A DNA stretch of 64,000 bases from JBKQVT01 sp963727245 (GTDB lineage: Bacteria > Planctomycetota > Planctomycetia > Pirellulales > Thermoguttaceae), in the NCBI GenBank assembly GCA_963727245.1, contig CAVSFO010000001.1, positions 62,001 to 126,000 on the forward strand, in the 5' to 3' direction. The translations under genes and the position numbers were made by a program. Positions 58,039 through 64,000 of the stretch are shown piece by piece. The notes below the pieces were generated by a model. That model had not been told where the DNA came from. It worked only from the letters and a program-made list of their open reading frames with translations, and did not search any database. The first letter of the stretch is position 1. Each line of letters opens with the position of its first letter.

Positions 58039-58807
58039 TTCCGGGGACACAATATCTATCTATTGACAGGAACTGGCGGAACTGGTAATCTCCCGTCATG
58101 GCAAGATTGGCGCGGTTGGTGATCCCTGGTTTGCCCCATCACGTGACCCAGCGGGGCAATCGCCGACAACCGACGTTTTTCAACGATGGCGACTACGCGG
58201 CCTATCTGGAGTTGATGGCCGACTGGTGCCGCGAGCAAGGCGTCGAGATTTGGAGCTACTGCCTGATGCCCAATCACGTCCACTTGATCGCGGTGCCGAA
58301 GACCGCGGACGGCTTGCGGCGGGCCATCGGCGAGGCCCACCAACGTTACACGCGGCGCGTCAATTTCCGCGAGCAATGGCGAGGCTATCTCTGGCAGGGA
58401 CGCTTCGCCTCGTTCCTCGTGGACGAGCCGCACCTGTTGGCGGCGGCCCGCTATGTGGAGTTGAATCCCGTGCGGGCGAAGCTGGTGGAACGCGCCCGCC
58501 AGTGGCCTTGGAGCAGTGCCAAGGCGCATTTGTCGGGCCGGGACGATCGGTTGGTGAAGGTCGCGCCGCTGTTGGCGATGGTGGGCGACTGGAAGGCGTT
58601 CTTGCGGACTGCGCTCGGGGAGGAAGAGCTTGGCGATTTGCGTGCGCACGGGCGCACGGGTCGGCCGCTGGGGAGTACGGCGTTTTTGGATCGTTTGGAA
58701 GGTCTTGCTGGTCGCGTATTGAAGGCGCAGAAACCCGGCCCGAAGTCCAAGGCGCGGAAGCCGGGCGGAAGAAGAAAAGGCATGAGTTAGGTAGTGTGTC
58801 CCCGGAA
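58039..58807 (+). mobile_element. RAYT unit 3 with perfect 13-bp terminal inverted repeats
   Basis: TTCCGGGGACACA (58039-58051) is exactly inverted at 58795-58807. The 769-bp unit contains one intact Y1 transposase gene. The unit sits between leader E and an RHS core fragment. Confidence 0.8.
58098..58790 (+). CDS. REP-associated Y1 transposase (RAYT copy 3, intact)
   Basis: The product has 230 residues: MARLARLVIPGLPHHVTQRG, NRRQPTFFNDGDYAAYLELM, the HUH motif in YCLMPNHVHLIAVPK, AHQRYTRRVNFREQWRGYLW, QGRFASFLVDEPHLLAAARY, VELNPVRAKLVERARQWPWS. These are the classical TnpA-REP/IS200-like landmarks, and the Y1 nucleophile is expected in the WQGRF-adjacent helix region. The basic C-terminus (PGPKSKARKPGGRRKGM) may bind the terminal hairpins. 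TTGACA lies upstream with a ~16-base spacing to GTAATC just before ATG. It is the only intact one of three RAYTs here. Confidence 0.88.
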   Translation: MARLARLVIPGLPHHVTQRGNRRQPTFFNDGDYAAYLELMADWCREQGVEIWSYCLMPNHVHLIAVPKTADGLRRAIGEAHQRYTRRVNFREQWRGYLWQGRFASFLVDEPHLLAAARYVELNPVRAKLVERARQWPWSSAKAHLSGRDDRLVKVAPLLAMVGDWKAFLRTALGEEELGDLRAHGRTGRPLGSTAFLDRLEGLAGRVLKAQKPGPKSKARKPGGRRKGMS

Positions 58808-58811
58808 TGGC

Positions 58812-59578
58812 CCTTATTACCGTGCCCGGTGGTATGATGCCGGAACGGGCCGGTTTATGAGTCAGGTATCCAGCGGGTTTTGCCGCCGCCGCCGCGAACC
58901 TGTATGGCTACTGCGGGAATAGCCCGGTGAACGAGGTTGACCCGAGCGGTTGTGACGGCTACTCGTCGGGCTACTGGGATAATTTCTATTCGGACTACGT
59001 CGGCTGGTGGTGGCCGTCCGGAGGGACGCCTTCACGGCCGGCACCGGCCCCGAACCCCTCCGCGCAAACGACCGACGCATCCGACCGCGGGCTCGCAGCT
59101 ACGTCCGCCATGAACATGACCGAGCAGGCAGCCCGAGAGTACAGGGAGTTGCCGCCGGGGGACAGGGTCTACGGGCATTACGATACCGTTGTCGGCATAC
59201 GGTCGTCGTTGTCGGGGGCGGCGGAGCGGCCGGTCCGGCAGGACAATGCCGCAGGTGGAATCCAACGCTTCGGGTCATTTAAGCAGTTAAAGACGGGCCT
59301 TGGATCCGCTGGGGAGGACAACGTTTGGCACCACATTGTTGAGCAAACTGAGGCGAATGTCGAACGCTTCGGAGCAGAGGCAATCCACAGCACTGAGAAC
59401 GTCGTTTCGGTTCCGACGGAACGTCAATCAGGCCATCGGTAACTACTACTCCACGAAGCAGCCGTTCACGGGCGGTCAAACGGTGAGGAAATGGCTGGGT
59501 TCCCAGTCCTTTCAAGATCAGTTGACTTTTGGAAAGGATATCCTAAACCGCGTGCTTTCTAGTAAGCCTTTGCCATAG
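58812..59578 (+). CDS. Toxin cassette 5: RHS core end with WHH nuclease-like tip
   Basis: It resumes directly after RAYT unit 3 with YYRARWYDAGTGRFMSQ, LYGYCGNSPVNEVDPSGCDG, a linker (PAPAPNPSAQTTDASDRGLA), then FKQLKTGLGSAGEDNVWHHI, VEQTEANVERFGAEAIHSTE, NVVSVPT. After a frame change near 59415 it ends VNQAIGNYYSTKQPFTGGQT, VRKWLGSQSFQDQLTFGKDI. W-H-H-I-V-E-Q...I-H-x-T-x-N is the active-site pattern of HNH/WHH-type nuclease tips of RHS toxins. Most of the core and the leader are upstream of the insertion or lost. Confidence 0.68.
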
Positions 59579-59587
59579 GGGATCAAC

Positions 59588-59934
59588 ATGAACAGCGAAC
59601 TGGAGAACGTGGCCGACGCCTTGGCTCGGTATCGTGATGCGGCAGCCGGCACGGGCGAACGAGAACCGAAGAAGGCCAATGAATGGCACAACAAAATGCA
59701 CGCTTGTTTCAAGCTCCTTCGGGAGACCGAAGCCGGTAGGCGGGGCATCACTTCCTTAATTTCCGACCGCGATCCCCATGTTCGTTGCTGGGCAGCCGCG
59801 CACAGTTTGCAGTGGGCACCGGAGATCGCGCGCCGTGTACTTGAGGAACTGCGTAACAGGGATGAGGAATGCGGTTTCGCGCCAAGATGACCCTCCAAGA
59901 ATTTGAGAAAGGCCGTCTGTCATTCAACTATTAA
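59588..59934 (+). CDS. Candidate immunity protein 5, DUF2019-like
   Basis: Ten bases after the toxin stop. MNSELENVADALARYRDAAA, GTGEREPKKANEWHNKMHAC, FKLLRETEAGRRGITSLISD and PHVRCWAAAHSLQWAPEIAR, RVLEELR are followed, after one frame change near 59860, by FRAKMTLQEFEKGRLSFNY. A-N-x-x-x-N-K...L...G-R...L...V-R-x-W-A-A and the terminal A-K-M-T-L-x-E-x-x-K-G-R-L match DUF2019, small HEAT-like proteins found after polymorphic toxins. Confidence 0.65.
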
Positions 59935-59959
59935 CATCCACTCGGTCACAGGCATCAAG

Positions 59960-60185
59960 AGCATCGTTGGCATCATGGAAGCCAACGGGGATTCCGGGGA
60001 CATGGGGTATTCCGGAGGAATTCCAGATACCATGAAAGAGCCGGGGTCTCCAAGAAAAGTACGCTTGGGAGCGGTTTTTACCCAAGTTTACGTAACTCTT
60101 TCCAGGAGACCCTAGCATGTTATACCTTGGGTGATTCCGGGCGGGTGATTCCGGGGACAGGTGATTCCGGGGACACATTACCAAT
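59960..60185. repeat. REP/RAYT-end remnants and a sixth leader promoter remnant
   Basis: GGCATCATGGAAGCCA at about 59969 matches the leader promoter but then changes to GGGGATTCCGGGGACA, the end sequence of RAYT unit 3. Further ATTCCGGGGACA copies lie at about 60150 and 60163. No gene is seen in this 250-base stretch. Confidence 0.5.
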
Positions 60186-60199
60186 TGTGGTAAACTGGG

Positions 60200-60702
60200 A
60201 TGCTGGTTGGCATTGCCGTGACCGCACATAAGATCAGGTCGGTCGAAGAGTTGGAGAGCCAGCTTCGCCATCGGCGTCAGGCGGGACAGCGCGTCGTCAT
60301 GACCAACGGATGTTTTGACCTGCTGCACCCGGGCCACCTTGCGTCGCTGCAGGAGGCGCGCAAGCAGGGCGATTGCCTCGTGGTCGGCCTGAACAGCGAC
60401 CGCAGCACGCGGGAACTGAAAGGGCCGGGGCATCCGATCATCGACCAGCAAGGCCGGGCGGAAATGCTCGCCGCGTTGGAATGCGTCGATTACGTGGTCA
60501 TCTTCGACAACCGCAGCGTGGCCGGCCTGGTGGAGCGGGTGCTGCCCGACGTGCTGGTGAAGGCGGCGCGATACCGGACTCGAAGAGGTGGTGGGGCACG
60601 AGAATTGTCGCGAAGCATGGCGGGCGCGTCGTCTTGGTGCCGATGAGGCCGCAATACTCGACAACCGCGGTGATCGAGAAGGTCCGCAGCCTTTCACAGT
60701 GA
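60200..60702 (+). CDS. Heptose-1-phosphate adenylyltransferase (RfaE2/HldE C-terminal type)
   Basis: The start MLVGIAVTAHKIRSVEELES leads to QRVVMTNGCFDLLHPGHLAS with the nucleotidyltransferase H-x-G-H, LQEARKQGDCLVVGLNSDRS, ALECVDYVVIFDNRSVAGLV and LPDVLVKAA. After frame changes near 60575 and 60600 it ends GHENCREA/IVAKHGGRVVLVPMRPQYST and TAVIEKVRSLSQ. The enzyme activates D-glycero-D-manno-heptose-1-phosphate with ATP to ADP-heptose for lipopolysaccharide core. About 160 residues, i.e. the stand-alone form without the kinase domain. A TAAACT -10-like element is close upstream. Confidence 0.82.
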
Positions 60703-60787
60703 AGCGGCTCCCGGAGGAGCAGCCCCTCTCGTCCGCGTGCGATAGGCGGTTGGCGAAGGCGGGTCACTTTCGGGTAGAATCGGAAGG

Positions 60788-61687
60788 ATGGTCAAAGAAC
60801 GTCTCATTCTGACCAGTCCTCAATGCCCGGGAGACGTGCTCACGCTCACGGCGGCGATTGAGTCGCTGCATGCGACCTATCCCGGCGAGTACGCCACGGA
60901 TACGCGCACATTCCACCCCTATATTTTCGAGAACAATCCGCGCATCACGCGACTTGGCGACGCGGAGGGGAGCGTGATTCCCATGCAGTATCCGCTTTTC
61001 ACGGAGAGCAACGTGCTGCCCCTGCCGGTTCTCCGCGGCTATACGGATTACTTGGGCAAGCAATTGGGGGTGCCGCTGGATTGCACCGTGAATCGGCCTT
61101 GCCTCTACCTAAGTCAAGAGGAAGCAGCGGCCGCGCCGCAGGTGGCACGGCCGTACGTCGTCGTCAATGCGGGAATCAAGTCGGACTTCACCGCCAAGGC
61201 GTGGCCGCTGGAGAATTATCAGGCCGTGGTGGATGCGTTGCACGGCCGCATCCAGTTCGTGCAGACCGGGGAATCCTGCCACCATCATCCGCCGCTGAAG
61301 AACGTGTTGAACCTGGTGGACCAGACGCCCGGCCGCAAGCTTATTACGCTGGCGTACCATGCCTTCGCGGGCATTGGCCCGGATACTTACCTCATGCACC
61401 TGATGGCGGCCTGGAGACGACCGTACTTTGTGATTAGCGGGGGCAGGATTCCGGTGCAATGGATCCAGTATCCGTACCAGCAGACGTTTCACAGTGTGGG
61501 CCAATTGCCGTGCAACGCCCGAGGGGCGTGCTGGTGCAGCCGCGTCGTGCCGCTTGGCGATGGAACGCCGCACGATCAATCCTTGTGCCAAATGCCTGTC
61601 AACGGCGTTGCGGCTTGCATGAAGATGATCGGGCCGCAGGAATTGATCCTGGGCATGGAGAGGCTGTTGAATGCGAGCGGATTGTAA
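60788..61687 (+). CDS. GT9-family (ADP-heptose-dependent) glycosyltransferase-like
   Basis: The intact frame reads MVKERLILTSPQCPGDVLTL, TAAIESLHATYPGEYATDTR, RPYVVVNAGIKSDFTAKAWP, LENYQAVVDALHGRIQFVQT and GIGPDTYLMHLMAAWRRPYF, with C-terminal Cys-rich LPCNARGACWCSRVVPLGDG. The C-P-G-D-x-L-x-x-T start, the N-A-G-x-K-x-D-x-x-A-K-x-W-P centre and the G-x-x-T-x-x-M-H-L-x-A loop are GT9/heptosyltransferase features. The C-terminal C-x-x-x-x-x-C-W-C resembles the Cys cluster of autotransporter heptosyltransferases. It pairs with the upstream adenylyltransferase. Confidence 0.75.
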   Translation: MVKERLILTSPQCPGDVLTLTAAIESLHATYPGEYATDTRTFHPYIFENNPRITRLGDAEGSVIPMQYPLFTESNVLPLPVLRGYTDYLGKQLGVPLDCTVNRPCLYLSQEEAAAAPQVARPYVVVNAGIKSDFTAKAWPLENYQAVVDALHGRIQFVQTGESCHHHPPLKNVLNLVDQTPGRKLITLAYHAFAGIGPDTYLMHLMAAWRRPYFVISGGRIPVQWIQYPYQQTFHSVGQLPCNARGACWCSRVVPLGDGTPHDQSLCQMPVNGVAACMKMIGPQELILGMERLLNASGL

Positions 61688-61785
61688 TCTTGGAGCGATC
61701 GATGGGCACTAGCCGGTTCGCGAGTTCCGGCCCCGAGGTGCCACCCGACGGTGGGATACGGGGGCGGTGTCGTCGCGGTCAAATA

Positions 61786-61883
61786 GGGCATGAAAACGGG
61801 ACATCACTGATATTGACAAAATAGGCAGTTCGTTATGGAACCGATCCGCGAACGACAACTCGAAATCAGTGATGTCCCCTTTT
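61786..61883. repeat. 98-bp non-autonomous RAYT-like repeat (copy 2)
   Basis: It is almost identical to 56025-56123 (differences include TATTGACA versus TATCGGCA and TTCGTT versus TTAGTT). It lies at the apparent 5' end of the large surface-protein gene. TTGACA plus TTATGG inside it resembles the RAYT promoter and start. Confidence 0.75.
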
Positions 61884-64000
61884 CCGTCCGATAACAATTT
61901 CGCCGGCAGCCAAAGCCAGGGGCCGCAGAACGCAACGGTCGTCGGCGACACGCTTTCTATCGGGGACGTGCTGACCGACGGCAGCAACGCGGAGGTAAAC
62001 CTTTCCGCGGGCAACGTCGCCACCGTATCGGGCTCCGTCTCCGGCCTGGATGGAAGCGCCTTCATGGTCACGGTGAATTGGGGCGATGGCAGCGACCCGG
62101 AACAGTTCGCCTATGGCGCGGGCCAAACCTCCTTCAGTGCGGGCCACGTCTACGTGCCGGAGGTGTCCGGCGGCCCGGCGACCCTCACGTCCTGGACCGA
62201 CCCCAGCGGTTGCGCCGGGACCATCGCCACCCAAGACGACACGATCATCGTGACGGTGATTTTCAGCGATGGTCGGACCGCGACGCCCAGCAACGCGCCC
62301 GGCGTTGCGATCCTCGACAGCGGGCCGAGCGTCGGCTTCGCGAACGATCCCGATGGCAGTGGCGGGTATACTTTCATCGCGACCGGCTCCGAGTTGTGGG
62401 ACCAGAGCGCCCAGATCAGTTACCAGTGGAACACGCCGGACGTGAACGCCAGCGGCAACAGCATCGCTCTGAATGCCACGCAGTGGGGCGACACGCAGGC
62501 GTGGGGCGGCGCGGTGACGGTGACGGACGCCATCGGGGCCGCGGCCGTCTGGTCCGACGCATACTGGCTCGCTTCCGGTCCGGCACTGTCGCCCCAGCCG
62601 ACGGTGAGCGTCACGGAGACCGACACGAACCAGACGGTCCAGGCGGGGCAGGCGGCGACGTTCGACATCCACGTCGACTGGACGGGCAGCTTGGACTCGA
62701 CGGCGATTATCTATTACCAGGTGGTGAACGGCACCGCCGCGAACGGGACGGATTATCAATCGGTCTTCGGGGTGCAGTCCGTGGAATTCGACGTTTACGG
62801 GGCGAACAAGACGGACTACACGTTCCAGGTTCAGACTACCGCCGGGATTTACGGCGGGACGGACGCGACGTTTTCGGTGCAGTTGCTCAGCGAGGTGTTT
62901 TCCGGCGAGCCGGGGGAGGGTCATGCACCGAGCAGCGGCACCGGCGGCGGCTCGGCCAAGGCGACGATCCAGCATCAGCAGCTTAAAATCTACCTGACCG
63001 ACGCGGAGTATAATAACGTTGACATCACCGGCGTCGAGCCGGCCGTCACCGTGAGCGCGGGGGAAAAAGTAACATTGGTCGCGGTCGTCGGCACCAATTG
63101 GGTTCCCGTGACGTGGAAGCTCCCGGGCAAGGGCGAGGTGGTTCAGAATTATGACCCCACCCTCGCGACGAACCAGTTGACGCCCCTCGGACAGACGATC
63201 GACGGGTCCCAGGTGGTTTCCGGTTCGTCAGACATTACCTTCGAGTGGGTCGGCGGCGGCAATTTCGCGGTGAACGCGACTCTGGCGGGCGCGAACGGGA
63301 CGAGCACAACCGTGTATGCAGCATTATCTGTTCAGGCGCCCAACGTCACTGTGAATGCGACGGTGAAGCAGCCGCTGCTTGCGGGGGGACAAACTCTCAG
63401 CTCGCAGACGATCATAAAGCCGTTACTACCCGATGTCCTCGACCAACTGGAAATGCAGTCCTTCTTGTGGACCGTGGCGAACCCGCAAAGTACGCAGCAG
63501 GGCCAATGGCAGTACTGCTTCTTGCAGACCGCAAGCGTCTCCCGCACGTTCACCATCCCCGCAAACAACCCCTTCGGGGCTCAGCCTAAGGTGGCGGGGC
63601 CCTACACGATTTCTGGCCCGAGTGCCGGCCTGGACACCACGTTCCCATACAGGCAAAAAGGCCCTTACGCTTCCCTGGCGGCGGTTAATAACGCAAACGT
63701 CGGTGATGGTCCGACGGTCGGGGTCTTCGCCAATGGCGGGGCGTCGTCCTACAAAATTGAAGCGACTACCTATTTCATGTGCCAAGGCCTGAACTCGGCC
63801 GGCGGACCCCGTCGGCGGATGGGTGCCGCTCGAATCGTTGACGTGGTCGTATAATGTCACGGCGAACTGGGTAACGGGCAAAGTCCCGATCCTCACGTCA
63901 CAGATCGTCGTTTCTGGGCAGCCCGCGGTGGTAAATACGCCCTACCCGTTTTCCGCCGTGACGAAGCAGGCCGCGATCAACCTCCCCCAGTGGATCGCCA
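61869..64000 (+). CDS. Large secreted PKD/Calx-beta repeat protein (continues past window)
   Basis: The frame opens within the 98-bp repeat (MMSPFPSDNNFAGSQSQG), so the natural start may be lost or upstream. Domains are a PKD-like unit (FMVTVNWGDGSDPEQFAYGA, GHVYVPE), another Ig-like unit (FSDGRTATPSNAPGVAILDS) and a Calx-beta unit (AATFDIHVDWTGSLDSTAII, YYQVVNGTAANGTDYQSVFG). Further beta-rich domains follow (VTLVAVVGTNWVPVTWKLPG, SSDITFEWVGGGNFAVNATL). A frame change near 63800 keeps it open (GGWVPLESLTWSYNVTANWV) to the window edge. Planctomycete RHS or giant adhesins often start this way. Confidence 0.65.

Noticed and set aside
61866..62975. Minus-strand 369-codon frame opposite the PKD/Calx-beta gene
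   Set aside because: Arg/Val/Gly-rich shadow without domain signatures; the plus strand has PKD and Calx-beta motifs.

Overview
The window reads as one contig from a GC-rich planctomycete (Pirellulales-like). The lineage evidence is a DUF1559 protein, a DUF1080 protein, a fused ABC-permease/Gldg protein next to a DUF4340 protein, a DUF2019 immunity protein, planctomycete-type CAP/MORN secreted proteins and small secreted low-complexity proteins. Many genes are broken by single-base insertions or deletions, usually in G/C runs (seven in the 1.4 kb UDP-sugar pyrophosphorylase gene alone). This looks like uncorrected long-read consensus rather than decay, so coordinates are given for the reconstructed gene and the frame changes are stated.

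Layout. 0-14.4 kb: secreted and lipoprotein genes, a TPR protein, a PflX-type radical SAM protein, a ~1,100-residue solenoid protein of unknown role, a GGQ release-factor-like protein, a Cys-rich secreted protein, a LysE exporter, a DUF1559 protein and a TIM-barrel isomerase-like protein. 14.45-23.49 kb: a 9.0 kb integrated element bounded by 48-bp direct repeats, one of which is the 3' part of an intact tRNA-Asp(GUC) gene. It encodes an excisionase, an archaeo-eukaryotic-type primase, a RecA-fold helicase-like ATPase, winged-helix and XRE regulators and a tyrosine integrase, with no capsid or conjugation genes. 23.7-32.9 kb: a diguanylate cyclase, then an arsenic operon (arsR, arsM, arsC fused to a C_GCAxxG-type domain, acr3, second arsC). 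It is followed by a thioredoxin-like protein with a Cys-rich tail and an FtsX-like ABC exporter; ArsR-box-like repeats recur upstream of three parts of this region. 33-47.5 kb: a CAP-domain protein, a Wzz-like chain-length protein and UDP-sugar pyrophosphorylase pair, an M50 protease, DUF4340 and Gld-type ABC transporter genes, a DUF1080 protein and a GT39 transferase. 47.6-49.3 kb: an IS91-like transposase followed by a perfect 58-bp palindrome.

49.7-59.9 kb is the most unusual part: a polymorphic-toxin array of five cassettes. Each begins with nearly the same promoter and signal-peptide leader (MKRTI...APASA), continues into either a short linker or an RHS core, ends in a different toxin-like tip and is followed by a different candidate immunity gene (DUF2247-like, two unnamed types, a small 82-residue protein, DUF2019). 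Three REP-associated Y1 transposase (RAYT) units and a 98-bp non-autonomous repeat sit between the leaders and the RHS cores. The window ends with a heptose-phosphate adenylyltransferase, a GT9 heptosyltransferase-like gene and the start of a large PKD/Calx-beta surface protein. Short palindromes of several REP families are scattered throughout and fit the RAYT content.
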